From Salticus scenicus (taxonomy: Eukaryota > Arthropoda > Arachnida > Araneae > Salticidae): a stretch of 64,000 nucleotides of DNA. Location: positions 207,159,513 through 207,223,512 of the forward strand of contig OZ005653.1 in NCBI GenBank assembly GCA_963930645.1. Reading direction: 5' to 3'. Made by a program: the position numbers and the translations under genes. Below the pieces are notes generated by a model that worked only from the letters and a program-made list of their open reading frames with translations, had not been told where the DNA came from and ran no database searches. The stretch's first letter is position 1; each line of letters begins with the position of its first letter. Shown piece by piece: positions 25,716 through 37,611 of this stretch.

Positions 25716-27510
25716 GTGTTACCTTTGAAAAGGTTTTCATATATATATATATATTCACAGATCATACAACAGTTTTCATATGATATTGATTTGTTTATTT
25801 ATAAACTCTCCATCTCTTATAATAAACCTATTGAATATTTCAATCAATGGAAATTTTTAGTGATTTCAAAACTTAAAGCTAAATTAATTCAACATAGATC
25901 AAATCTCACACATTACAATAAATCAAATCTCTTTAAATCTATCAAAGAATTGCAACAAAACTTTGTTATTACTTATGTAGATAAATCTCCTAATAATTAT
26001 GCTATAATATGTAAAAATTATTATCTTTCTTTACTCAGTTCATCTATATCTAATAGTACTAACTTTCATCCTACCAATAATGATCTTAAAATCAATAACC
26101 GCAAAATTCACTGCTTTTACAAATTGCTAAAGCTTCCATTTAATAATTTTAATTATCCTTATATTGTACTTATCCCTAAATTTCACAAAAATCCCATTAA
26201 ATTTAGAACCGTCACTGTAGGGTGTAATACTTACAACAATAACGCTAACAAAATTCTCCTTGATATTCTCAAACAAATCTATGACTTAATCAGTAAATCA
26301 AAAAATTTCTTTTGCCTTAAAAATAGTTATCAACTTAAAGCCAAATTATTATATATGAATAATGTGACTGATATCATGACTTATGATTTTGCTGACCTGT
26401 TTAATAATATTAATTTAACAGATCTTAATCATATCATCTTTAACCTTTTTGAAAAATTTAAAAGTCAAATCTCTTTACCAAAATGCTTTTCGGCAACATC
26501 ATTTAAGACACTTTTAAATTTTATTATTCATAACAATTACATTCTACACTGTAATAAGATCTATATTCAAAAGGTCGGTATTCCACAAGGAGGATGTAGC
26601 TCGAGTATGTTAGCTGATTTATACCTTTACCATTATGAACAGGGATTATGTATTGAAAATGTTTATTTTTACCGATACATTGATGACATTATAATTTTTT
26701 ATGTCAATAATTTTTCCCCTAATCTATTTAAATTTGAATATCCTTCTCACCTTACCTTAACTCATAATCTTCTCAACAATAACTGTATAAATTTCTTAGA
26801 TTTAAAACTTAAACTTGATGGTAGTAAAATTTATACTGATCTGTATGACAAAAGACAAGATTTCATTACCGATACATTGATGACATTATAATTTTTTATG
26901 TCAATAATTTTTCCCCTAATCTATTTAAATTTGAATATCCTTCTCACCTTACCTTAACTCATAATCTTCTCAACAATAACTGTATAAATTTCTTAGATTT
27001 AAAACTTAAACTTGATGGTAGTAAAATTTATACTGATCTGTATGACAAAAGACAAGATTTCATTACCGATACATTGATGACATTATAATTTTTTATGTCA
27101 ATAATTTTTCCCCTAATCTATTTAAATTTGAATATCCTTCTCACCTTACCTTAACTCATAATCTTCTCAACAATAACTGTATAAATTTCTTAGATTTAAA
27201 ACTTAAACTTGATGGTAGTAAAATTTATACTGATCTGTATGACAAAAGACAAGATTTCAGTTTCAAAGTAAATTTATTTACACACTTTACTTCTTGTCTT
27301 CATATCTCTGTTTACAGAAATATCATTCTCAATCACCTCTTTCGTATACATAATCTTTGTTCATATAGGTTTAAAAACAAAAATATCTCTCACATAATTA
27401 ATGTTGCTAAAAAAATGGGTTATCCCAAAAAATTTCTTTATTCAATTGTTTATCATCAAGGGTCTCTGTCTAACACACAAAAAAAAAAAAAAAAAACTAC
27501 TAAGGTTTAA
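25716..27510 (+). pseudogene. Penelope-like reverse transcriptase, broken by a tandem duplication
   Basis: A 391-codon frame (25716-26891) encodes most of a reverse transcriptase. Visible motifs in order are DKSPNNYAIICKNYY (residues 89-103), a PKFHKNPIKFR fingers motif (154-164), motif A TYDFADLFNNI with D224, a GIPQGG palm motif (288-293), the catalytic YIDD (321-324) and FLDLKLKL (360-367). The DK-x-x-x-x-Y block, HK-x-P-x-x-x-R, FLD and a GYPKKF motif in the displaced tail are typical of Penelope-like reverse transcriptases, although GIPQGG differs from their commoner GTPMG. A 197-bp segment holding YIDD and FLD is present three times, so the frame stops ten codons into copy two. The C-terminal tail resumes after copy three and stays open, in another frame, to TAA at 27508, crossing an A run. 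No GIY-YIG nuclease is visible, and the 5-prime end runs through a (TA)n. Not functional as it stands. The Met start is uncertain because it lies just before the microsatellite. Confidence 0.75.
26671..27259 (+). repeat. Exact 197-bp tandem triplication
   Basis: Copies start at 26671, 26868 and 27065, each with ACCGATACATTGATGACATT. Copies one and two appear identical over 197 bp; copy three is identical until it leaves the repeat at about 27259. 197 is not a multiple of three, so each extra copy shifts the reading frame. The identity means either a very recent slippage or unequal exchange, or an assembly artefact. Confidence 0.95.
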
Positions 27511-27837
27511 TTAAAAAAAAAAATGGTGGATGGGTGGGCAGATGTTTGATTAAGGAGGAAGGGTGGTGTTGTTTGGCTGGTTGGTTGGGAGGGTACGATG
27601 CTGAATAAAATTAAAAAAAAAAAAAAAAAAAAAAAGGTGGGGAGGATTACTGTAAGTTACATTCTTATTTTTCTGGTTGATTACTATGAATTATGATATC
27701 TTTTATCCTTAAATTTAATTAGGTGCATCTGGCTACTGAGGCTTCCCTTGTTAAGTTTGAACAATCCATCTATTTGCACAACAAAAATAAATAAGATCTT
27801 ATATTATTAAAAATTCTTTTAAAATATAATATTAATT
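27480..27837. other. A tracts and G-rich stretch after the reverse transcriptase
   Basis: Contains A tracts at 27479-27496 and 27613-27634 and, between them, a G-rich plus strand (27524-27598) with GGTTGGTTGGGAGGG-type runs that could form a G-quadruplex. A region at 27720-27790 includes AATAAATAAG, possibly a poly(A) signal. It may be the 3-prime untranslated end of the retroelement, but nothing proves this. Confidence 0.35.
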
Positions 27838-28687
27838 ATTGATGACTGCCTTTTAAAACTTATCCTTTTATGTGTGCTCTTTGGCATTATTGCTTGTATT
27901 TGAGTCTTCTTAAAACTTAACATTTAATACTTTGACTAAGCGTTGACGATAACTGTCGAGCTTTTATTTTACTTCAATTTAGGTTTTGGCATCATTCTTT
28001 TCTCCAGTTGGTGTTAAATGTTATACATGTGGTTACTCAGCTTTTTTCATGATATCACTTTGGTTTCAATTAAGTTTTTAATTAATCTTTATTTAATCTT
28101 TGTTTTAATTTAATATTTCACATATTTCTCATTCTTTATTGTTCTTACTGCATCGATCTTTCTCCAGTTGGTGTTAAATGTTATGCATGTGGTTACTCAG
28201 CTTTTTTCATGATATCACTTTGGTTTCAATTAAGTTTTTAATTAATCTTTATTTAATCTTTGTTTTTATTTAATATTTCACATATTTCTCATTCTTTATT
28301 GTTCTTACTGCATCGATCGGGGCGTGAAATGACATAAATTGCTATGAATAGCTATATCGTTTTACGAAATCGTTGCAGTTTTCACAGCTTTATGAAGTAT
28401 GTGCCCCTTGAAATGTATGCTTCTAACTTTAAGCATTTACATCCAATTAATTCTGTGATTTTTTATATGTTTTTCTCTCTCATAAGTATAATGGTCCTTT
28501 TTTATTATGATTCAGGTCGGTGTAAGTATTTCATGTTACTATCGTAACTCATTGGTTCTTAATCTATATTGCAACTTTTTGTGTAATTCTTTCCTCTATG
28601 TTAAATTCGGTTCTATATTTTAGTGTGCTGTTATTGTTTTAGTTCTATTAATTGCTAAATTTTAAGATTAAATTTTATTACGATATC

Positions 28688-28690
<3 letters not shown>
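27838..28690 (+). repeat. Dispersed repeat family A, plus-strand copy
   Basis: Matches the reverse complement of 3119-4246, from GATGACTGCCTT (about 27841) to AAATTTTATTACGATATCTA (about 28690), where it enters a long (TA)n. Unlike the other copy, it contains a 160-bp internal duplication. It starts about 330 bp after the end of the reverse transcriptase, so it could be part of the same retroelement, but the copy at 3.1-4.2 kb has no such gene beside it. Confidence 0.7.
27998..28317 (+). repeat. 160-bp tandem duplication
   Basis: Two head-to-tail copies beginning TCTCCAGTTGGTGTTAAATG (28001 and 28161) and ending TTCTTACTGCATCGATC. I count two substitutions between them (TTATACATGT versus TTATGCATGT, and TGTTTTAATT versus TGTTTTTATT). 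The other family A copy has this segment once, so the duplication is specific to this locus. Confidence 0.9.

Positions 28691-28728
<38 letters not shown>
28690..28728. repeat. (TA)n microsatellite
   Basis: About 19 TA repeats at the 3-prime border of the plus-strand family A copy. Confidence 0.95.
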
Positions 28729-28731
<3 letters not shown>

Positions 28732-31700
28732 CAATCCTTTGTTCCCCCTACATTAAACTATATCTTTAATTTAATTTAATTTAATTATTATTTTACTTTT
28801 TAAGGATAGTTTCAAACATCTTTTTCATTATTTATTTATTTATTTATTTATTATTACTTTAAATTGCTTAATATATTACTTGGTTTTTAGACAATCATTT
28901 AATATGTTCGTCTAAGTATTATTATTAATATTATTATCATTATTATTATTATTATTAATGGGGACATTCGATTTTAGTTTTGAAGTCCTGCTGTTATGTA
29001 AATTTATACATTTTAAATATCGTATTTTATTTTGAGAGTGACATGAAAGTTATTCTTTTCTTGATTAAATTTTAAATTTTCTGATTAATTAAATACTATT
29101 TTTTTCTTCAATAAGTTTTTACATCTTTTTTATCGGAACATCGTAAAATACAAATTTTTCTTTTAAAAATAAGTGTTCGTTGACTTATAAAATGGCGCAG
29201 AGATTATTAGAATTATTAGTTAAGTAATTAATTAAAAAGACTAGTGTAACACTGGGACTTTTTTTTTAATTTAAGAAAAATTTAGATCTAAAAAAATAAT
29301 TCTTCTTCTCAGATAAGAGGTATCATTAAAGAAGAAAAATACGGTTATCGCAGCCATCATATTATGCTACAGGATTTTGAACTGTTATTTGCGTTAGTCA
29401 GCACATGTGTTCGCCATATGAGTACACATCATTTTGGCTCTCTTACGTTGAATCCGAATTTCCGCATGACATATCTTTTTAAAAACTCGCATGCGGTTTC
29501 TTTCTTCTAACTGCTTTCCATTTTATTATTATTAATATACGAGTATTTACAAACAAACTGAATAATGAAAATAACTTTTTAAACATTACTATTTGGTTTA
29601 CATCACATAATCAATTTTACTTTAATCTATGTACGTGAGAAGAAATGCTGAGTTTATAAACATTTCTGAAAACGGATTTTATACATTGAAATTAAAATTT
29701 CCTGAAACAGGTTTCATTATTTTTAGAAAATATGTATTTCTATGAATATGTAGTTGCCTAAATTTTGTGGGCTGTGTGATTTATGAACAGAGGCACGGAA
29801 CTACTTGAAGATTTATATTTAGTGTATATATATATATATATCGTAAAGTATGGTTCTGCTTTTAAAGACAATGAACGATTTTTAAAATGACTAATCCTTG
29901 GAACTTCTGGATATAAACATACTAAAATATGTAAAATGCCTATTGAACGAAAATATTCTAGCGAAATTTTGGCACATGCTGCCTAAAGATTAAATTTTCA
30001 TACCACTACTTTCAAATTATAATAGCATACTCTATAACATGTAATAGCATCATACTTAGTATATAATATTATTATTCTAGTAACCATGGTGAATCAGTTT
30101 TATTTTGTATGCTCAATAAGAGTTGTTCTTTTATTTGTTATAAGAGCTCAATAAGAGTTGTTCTTTTATTTGTCTTGCATTTCTGTGATGAACATCAGAG
30201 ATAGTACTCATAGTCTATTGCGTAAAATCCAATCAAGTATATATATTTTAAAATAATATTAAGAATAACATGACTAGTCAATGAAACACATAAGTATGAC
30301 ATAAAAGAAAGTTTTGAGATGACTAATATATAAATTATGTATTTTATTATTTAAACACCATGTTCCTAGTGATTTGCCAAAATCTAATATTTTAAAAATA
30401 TTAATAATAGTTATTATAATTAATAATAATATATTAATAAATTTTTTTAAAAATATTAAAAATATTAAAATATTAATATTAATATTCTTAATATATGTTA
30501 CCGATAGCAAAAAATCTCAATGCTTCTTTTATGTCTGAAAAAATTTTTAATTAATTACTCACGAAAAAATATGATAAATAAATAAATGATTACAAAGCAA
30601 AAATTATTTTAAAAATTAAAATTATCTTGTGTAATATATTAAAAAAATAATAATAATAATTTCTTTAAATAGCAACAAATATATGCTCATTTTTTTTTTT
30701 TAATCTTTAAAACTTATATTGAGTTTAATATATTCAATTACTATACGAAGTATGTTCGAATATTTATAAATTTGGAAAGTTGAATTATTTTGATTGAAAG
30801 TAACCTAAAAATATTTTTTTTCTGTCTGTTATGTCTTTTATGTCTTTTAGTTTTATAGAGAAGCCGTGCCGTTAGACTTTCGTAATTGCTAATATAAAAT
30901 TGCTTTACGAATGTTTCAAGAAAATAATAATAATAGTGTTTAAAGAGAGGTCTTTGACACCGAATGTTTTTAATGCAGGTGAAACACTTAAAACAATATT
31001 TTCTTCTGTCTGAATCCAAATAAGAAAATACTTTTAATTTAATTTGAGCAATTCTTAGATAAAACATTATTAAAAGGTACGCAAATGTCTTCCGTATATT
31101 AAAAAAAAAAACATTGAGTATATATGAAATAAGTTATGGGAATGTGAAACAAACTATCTATTTTATATCAAGCAAAATTACATCATAACTAAAATTATCA
31201 AAGCTGTTTGCAAAGTCTCCTAATCTAATAAAATGTTTAGAGTAGAAAATAAAACCCAATTACGAAATATGTGCTAAAAAAAAATATTAATCAGTATATA
31301 ATTTTTTGAGTAAAATAAATGAAATTTAAATGTAAAAATTCATTGTGATTTATAGAATTACTAGTTGACAATTAATATATATATATATATACATATATGT
31401 ATATATATACACAAAATCCAGATTTTAAAAAAAAAAATCCCTTTTAAATATTAAAACAATCACAGTGATAAAAAAAAAAAAGGAAATCCTGAGAATGAAT
31501 CTAAATGCCCAACTCAGACTAAAGGAGGGGGGGGGGGGGAGGGCTATTATGTATGAGAGTTCAATGTGTAAAAAAAAATATATATATATATTTTTTTTTT
31601 TTTTAAGAATTTAAATAATACTATAAATAACTCTTTGTTCAGTAGAATGTCATTTAAAATATTTTTAAAAAATTCTCCATTAAAGAAAGAAAAGAAGAAA

Positions 31701-31934
31701 AATTAATAAAACATAAAACTAAAATCAACTAAAATTCAGTCCTGACAACACGTCATTATCCATTGAAAATAATTCAAACAATCTTCCGATGAGAAATCTT
31801 AATGGCCATGGAAAGAATATTTATTCATTTTACGCATTAAAAAAGTTTTAAATATTTCGTATAGGTTTGAACACAATTAATTATTTTACAAAAAACATTA
31901 AATAGGCAAAATAAAAATGAATAAAGAATATATA
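28729..31934. other. AT-rich spacer, nothing gene-like
   Basis: Contains (ATTT)n near 28830-28852, (TTA)n near 28918-28957, (TA)n at 29823-29841 and 31376-31391, and a G tract at 31525-31539. A slightly more mixed stretch at 29335-29490 has no open frame. Minus-strand open frames at 30274-30510 and 30741-31067 lack recognisable features; the latter (108 codons, rich in K, R, Y and C) is the longest but resembles no family I know. Confidence 0.45.
30111..30173 (+). repeat. 35-bp tandem duplication
   Basis: GCTCAATAAGAGTTGTTCTT with the following TTATTTGT occurs at 30111 and again at 30146, without differences in the 28-bp shared core. Confidence 0.9.
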
Positions 31935-31954
31935 CACAGGGTGATCCAAAAGGC

Positions 31955-31993
<39 letters not shown>

Positions 31994-32470
31994 CAAAAAG
32001 TATTAAAGTTAGCACTATGCGGTTTTCACTGAAATGCACAGAAAGACATGAGATTTTTCTTTAAGGTAACAACAGATTTGTTAGCAAACTAGTTTAAATG
32101 TCCATTTAGCTGGTGGGGCTTTAATTGCAAGATTACTTTTTTATAGTGGTACAGTACATTCAACTTCGTAACTAGGACTATAAATGTTCAATGTGATAGC
32201 CATCATTCATGAGAATGACCGTCAGACGTTGCGCATTGGAAATTCTCTTTAAAAAAAAACTTCGAAATATGGCCTCATTTTCTCAGGTGAATCTGTTTAA
32301 AATGTGATAGGATGCTGCAAATACAGCGCGATATGCTAGTGAAAAATGTAATTAATGAATCCCATGCCTTTCTATAAAATTCAGTGAAAACCGCAAAGAG
32401 ATACAGTTTACACTTATGGAATAATATATATATATATTTTTTTTTCTGTGACTTTTGGATCACCCGGTAT
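31935..32470 (-). mobile_element. Internally deleted Tc1/mariner-type element
   Basis: The ends are inverted: CAGGGTGATCCAAAAGGCAC (31937) and, on the opposite strand at the right end, CCGGGTGATCCAAAAGTCAC. Flanks offer TA dinucleotides, as expected for the Tc1/mariner superfamily, though these sit in TA-rich sequence so the exact edge is uncertain by a few bases. On the minus strand, the stretch at about 32180-32245 reads QRLTVILMNDGYHIEHL then stop. This matches the C-terminal pattern (R-x-x-x-V followed by a GGHIEHL-like ending) of a widespread arthropod Tc1/mariner transposase group. Most of the transposase is gone. A (TA)n at 31960-31990 has expanded just inside the left end. Confidence 0.65.
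32180..32400 (-). pseudogene. C-terminal fragment of a Tc1/mariner transposase
   Basis: Read on the minus strand, 32400 to about 32286 contains AWDSLITFFTSISRCICSIL in one frame. A second frame carries the MRPYFE-like part and a third the terminal NAQRLTVILMNDGYHIEHL before TAG. At least two frameshifts separate them, one in the run of T near 32250-32260. The catalytic aspartates lie upstream in full-length relatives and are absent here. Confidence 0.5.
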
Positions 32471-32935
32471 ATACATATATATGCATATTATGTTGTTGTG
32501 GCAAATTGTTTATCTGTTTATTTTTCACTCTCATTCTTATTGTTATCATAGTATATGTGTATGCAATATACATCTATACTTTCTTCACTCATTCAATGTT
32601 TTTAATATATATATGTATATGTTTAATGTTTAAATTAATAAAACTTAAATTAATAAAACTGTGTAATGTTTTTTCTTGACGTTCCTCAAAGTCTAACAAC
32701 CCCTTACACAGTAAAAATGCGAAATTAAACTATATCATAAATTGCATATATTGTATTCTAAATTTTCTTTTACTTTAAATGTAAGACAAATGTATGAAAT
32801 TCTTGCCACAATTATTTTTAATTAAAAAGAAATACTTTCACTACAATGTAATAAAATCTAAAGTTCGTCATGTGAAAATATTTTTTTTTTTACAAAGCAT
32901 TTAAGACTTAATAGTAAAAGTTTTACGACTTTATG

Positions 32936-32938
<3 letters not shown>

Positions 32939-33010
<72 letters not shown>
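32939..33010. repeat. Long (TA)n microsatellite
   Basis: About 36 TA repeats, among the longest in the window. The minus-strand frame reading through it (YIYIYI) is not a gene. Confidence 0.95.
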
Positions 33011-33013
<3 letters not shown>

Positions 33014-35016
33014 AGCGACAGACACTTTGAAGCGTTTCTTTTATAAAAGATCAATGAAGTTTTAATAACTCTTTTAAAAGAATATGTGATTCTTGATAAA
33101 CAGCATCTCAAATCTTTGAAAACCGTTAAAAGAAAGTAAAAACTATTGATGCGAACACGTTTGCATAAAATTTCATGACAGTTCTTTGAAATAAACATCT
33201 CATCAGGTACTTACAAAGAAAAACTAAAAACAAAATTACCGAACATAGCCCGTTTCATACTCATTTCAAATTCTAAGAAGTTTTAGGAAGAAAACGATAC
33301 CCAAACGAACGATATATGTCGAAAAACATTTGAAAGAAATTCCCTTTTCCCAATCCTTTATCGCCATTTTCTTGCATAAAATTCTTGCATCTTCGGTTAT
33401 TCAAGATGGTTGAAACCATTCTGAATTTTCTATTGTACGAAAAATGATTAAAAAAACGATGAAATCCGAAAAAGTTTCACATTTTCACTGCAGGTCATGT
33501 AATTTCACTAAAAGTTCCTAACGAATAAACCAACGCATTGAAAAAGCAAATAAATAAAAATAAAAAGGATAATAATCATAAGAATAATATCATAAAAAAA
33601 TATTGCATTAGTTTCGTTTTTGTACTACAACAGCTCCACGCTGAAAAAAAAAATAATAATAATAGAAAAGAAAGAACCAGAACGTTGTTTTGTCGTAAAA
33701 AAACCGAATGATAACAGCATTGCCCCCTTGTTCATTTAGTAGCTGTTCAACCCTAAGGGTTATGTTCTAGCTCTGCCCCTGTCAATGAGAGGTACGAAAA
33801 GGTTGGAAAATAGGTTGTTAAATTTCACGTTCCTGTGTTATTAAGATAATATTGAGAACACGATAACAAGGTGTTAAATTCAGGGATGGGCTTTTATTAC
33901 ACAAGTTTTCTTCGCTTATCGCTTCATTTTTGTAGTACGAGGTGTATGGAAGTGCCACAGAAAAACTAGACAATTCTTGTTCCGAATGGAGCAACCCCAA
34001 TATAATTTGGAGTCGTTTACTCGTGGAAATTTGTGTTTAATGCTTCAGTCAGACGCAACAGAAACATTTCGAAAGAGAAAAGGAAGTCGTTGATAATGGG
34101 ATCATCTGAAGGCTAAATATCTGAAAGACATCAGAAAATTTTAATCAAGGACGAATATGGGAAGAGAAAATCGGAGTTTTTTTCGGTATCATGTATTCAT
34201 TTAATGTTCACTTATAGGGATGTCTCTCGATGCATATTTTAGAGAAAAGTGCCGCACTTAGTAATCCAAAATTTTCCATTCCTTTAAAACAAAAAACTTT
34301 AGCAGCATTTGGATACTTATGACACGTATTTTATTAAAATGAAAGTCAAGTTTTATGGAAAACAGTGGTGTTGTGAAGTTTTTCTATGGGTAGATAAAAA
34401 AATAAAATGTTTATTATGTTCGTTTTTATATTATTTTTCGTAACTGAACATTATTAGCAATTGCTTGTGACACTGTTTCTTGGTATTTATTTTTCTGATA
34501 GAGGCTTGCCAACTTACCGGATTTTTGAATACTAATAATTTTTTATAGAAATTACCGCTTTTTATTTTTGCAAAAATTCTGTAATTAAATAAGCCCAAGA
34601 TATTTTTAAGAGAATGATGTAATGAATTAATGCAGAGAGTTTGCAACGCTGCCGAAATTAAATGTACGATTTTCAGAAGTTCCGTTGGGATCAATATGCT
34701 AAAATATACACATTAAATTGAATTACTTTTGGACAATGATAATATCATTCTAGAAATAAAACACGATACTTAATTTTTTTAAAAACCAATTAGAAAATAC
34801 AGCCCAGAAAAAAAAAAAAATTGCGGATTTCAGAAGTGCTTATCAGCTCACTTCGATTACTTAGGAATGTTATAGATTTCGCTTTTAACCCCATTTATAT
34901 AAGAAATAAAACTTTCTTCAATATCGTAATTTATTTCCCCTAAATAAATACTATACTACTAGGAAAAAAAAAAAAAAAGTTAAAGCATAAATGCTAATTA
35001 GTTTCATAAAAATACT

Positions 35017-35052
<36 letters not shown>

Positions 35053-36139
35053 AAAACTCAATACGATATGCGTCTGTATTCTCTAACAGAATAAATACAA
35101 TCACTAACAGAACAAACATTTTGAAATAATTGAAAAAAAAATTGTGAAATTAAAAAATATAATTACCTTATTCGATAAAATAACATTTAAATTTAACAAC
35201 TCTAGAGAATAAATTGATTGTACTGATAAAGCAGTTTAACGTTTTTCTTATTATTATTTTCATTGTTGTTGATATTGTCAATATTTAACTCATTGATTAA
35301 GTAACAATCACCATTAATATTTTAAAACCGTATTACAATTGATTTTTTTTTTAGTTAAAAATAATATTTTATAAATAAGGGCTTCTACTGAAAGAAATAA
35401 ATCTGCTTTACACCTTTACTAAGCTTATAATGCAGATTTTTGTAATTTTGCAAAATGTTCTGATGTATTCAGATATATTTTAACCGAGAGGCAAAAGGCA
35501 ATTTTCTTAAAGATGCATTTTTACATCCATGTTATCTCTTCTGTATGTACAAGCATGAGGGAGATTTTACATAAAATATTTAAGCCTCGTGACTCGGCCG
35601 TTAAGCTATGACGTGCAAATAAACGGAATATCAAACATAAAGTCCATCTAGTTTTGATTTAACTTAATGGTGGGAATTGCCTAACCTTTGTTAAGCAGAA
35701 TATAGCAATCTATTTTGGCAAACCTTACCTTTTATAAACAAAATTAACTTATTAGTATAAGATATTGCATGGGAACTAGGCTAATTTCTTAACATTTGTT
35801 AATTTTCTTAACAGTCTTGTAAATCTTTATATTAGAGTTATAAACATTCTCTAAATATACTTTTTTGTTGTTTGAGCTATTTTTAGAAAGGTAAGTAATA
35901 AATTATTTTAGCGAAAAGTAAGGAATTTCGTAATTTGTTGTAGTTGTAACTTGGTATTATGTAGGGAGATTGTATAAAGTGTAATGGACATTTTTTAATC
36001 CTTCACATGTAAAATTTAAAATAAATGCTAGTAAATTTTAAAAAGTGCATTTTATTTTATTTTATTTTTTCTTTCTTTTTTTTTTTTTTTTTTTCTTTTT
36101 TTTTTGTAATTATTTTTTCATGAAAAATTCCATAACTTT
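33011..36139. other. Spacer with a moderately mixed segment
   Basis: 33240-34200 has fewer homopolymers and more CpG than its surroundings but no long open frame; it might include regulatory sequence. Minus-strand frames at 33818-34000 and 34431-34694 are unrecognised. Remaining landmarks are an A tract at 34964-34978 and a 32-bp T tract at 35020-35051. Confidence 0.4.
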
Positions 36140-36540
36140 TTATACCTTTGACGTCTGTGAAGGAAAAAGAAGCTCGGATGCTCGCTGACTTTTACTATTC
36201 AGATTTTTATTTTCTCTTACCCATATATGTGGTAGAGAAAGTATTGTTTTGGGGTCAAATTTTCGAAATTGAGTTTTTGTTATATTTACATGTTTCGAGT
36301 TCCCTTGAATCCAAAAATCATGTGTTTAGCGGTTGGTCTGTATGTCTATTTCTGTGTGTCTGTCTGTTATCAGCATATCTCAAGAACAAATAATAGCAGA
36401 GAGTCCAAACTTGGTATTCTAAATATGTATGTACAGAAATGCTACACTAAACTTTTCGTTGAGATGAAGCAAATGGTTCGTGTACAGCGACACCCAAGAG
36501 AATTCAAATACATTACGTCTATGGGGTAAATTGTATGTAA
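36140..36540 (+). repeat. Probable interspersed repeat with GTCTGT-type core
   Basis: A more GC-rich plus-strand segment holds TTGGTCTGTATGTCTATTTC (about 36333), a GTCTGTCTGTTATCAGCATA core (about 36359) and TCAAGAACAAATAATAGCAG. This style (a GTCTGT run followed by ATCTCAAGAAC) recurs in invertebrate interspersed repeats that I recall only in general terms. Two overlapping frames of 81 and 86 codons (36148-36529) cover it, but neither has a recognisable domain. I do not see a second copy in the window. Confidence 0.3.
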
Positions 36541-36923
36541 GTAGAGTTTAACATCTATAGACTGCACTAAACGAAATGAAACGAATATATATTTTTAATA
36601 TGAATAAAAACAAGTTTCATGTAGAGTATGGTATGGAAATCTATCACTCTTCGTTTACAGGGCTACACAAAACAACTAGATTATAGTGCGACAATGCTTG
36701 AAAATTGATGAAAGTTTATTTCAGATTGTGCCGTGTGTTATTAATATAGGATTATATTTATGTGCACCATGTGGTTGGTACATAACCTTCAGAAGATATA
36801 CATGGCTGTCAATATTTAAGTCATAACATTCTTTTTTATTGTTAGTGAAAGTACTTTACTATAATATTTTACCATATCCTCAGGAATTAAAGGAATTAAA
36901 ATTAATTCCTCATAGCCATATAG

Positions 36924-36966
<43 letters not shown>

Positions 36967-36969
<3 letters not shown>

Positions 36970-37611
36970 GGTTTAACCTGGCAAAAAAATTACTTTAGCA
37001 TTTTAGCGAAAATAGGCAAGCACTATTTTAGCTTTTTCGAAAGTTAATTCTTTGGATACCATTGATTTCTTTTACTTAGCTTTGTTATCCTCAGTTTTGT
37101 TTTCTATTCCTTTTGTTCATTGATGATTTTAACCAAGCATCCATATTTGTGACTTTAAAAATATGAATCAGGGAAACTTTGTTTTGATTTTATCAATAGA
37201 AAAAGAGGTATTCATATCATATGTGTAAAATGAAAAAGCAATTTAAAAATCAAGTAAAGTGTAGTGGTAGATAATCGTGAAATACTAGTGCTAAAAATGC
37301 TTCTATGAAGCAAATTCTGAATTCTAACATACTTTTAAATATTTTTGCATTTAAATTCAATCATTGAAAATTAAAAATAAATCCAAATTACTATATAAAT
37401 AAGGATTCCCAATAATTTCAGTCCTTTCGTAGTTTTTGCCTGCAAATATTACAAAAAAATAAAATAAAATAAAATTCTGAATTATTATATAGAGATATTT
37501 TATATAGTTATCCAGTTTTAGCATTTTAGCGAAATTCTGACCGACTTGTTTTAGCAAAATATGATACCTTTTAGCAAAATGCTAAAAAAACGAATGGCAG
37601 TTTAAACCCTG
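36967..37611. mobile_element. hAT-like MITE
   Basis: Termini are inverted: CAGGGTTTAACCTGGC on the left and, read inward from the right, CAGGGTTTAAACTGCC. CAGGG starts are usual in hAT elements. The flanking 8 bp on both sides are ATATATAT, compatible with the 8-bp target duplication of hAT but uninformative because the target is a (TA)n. Subterminal copies of TTTAGCATTTTAGCG and relatives occur in both orientations near each end (37001, 37518, 37571), which fits clustered transposase-binding motifs. The minus-strand frame 37357-37557 has no transposase signature, so the element is non-autonomous (645 bp). Confidence 0.7.

Noticed and set aside
25510..25728. First open frame of the retroelement
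   Set aside because: A 72-codon hydrophobic frame overlaps the reverse transcriptase start but shows no known retroelement domain; its composition is explained by AT-rich DNA.
30741..31067. 108-codon minus-strand open frame rich in K, R and Y
   Set aside because: No recognisable motif; length is within what an AT-rich 64-kb sequence can yield by chance on six frames.
32923..33198. 91-codon minus-strand frame with (YI)n
   Set aside because: About a third of it is the translation of a (TA)n microsatellite.
34431..34694. 87-codon minus-strand frame
   Set aside because: No domain or transposase pattern recognised; treated as spacer.
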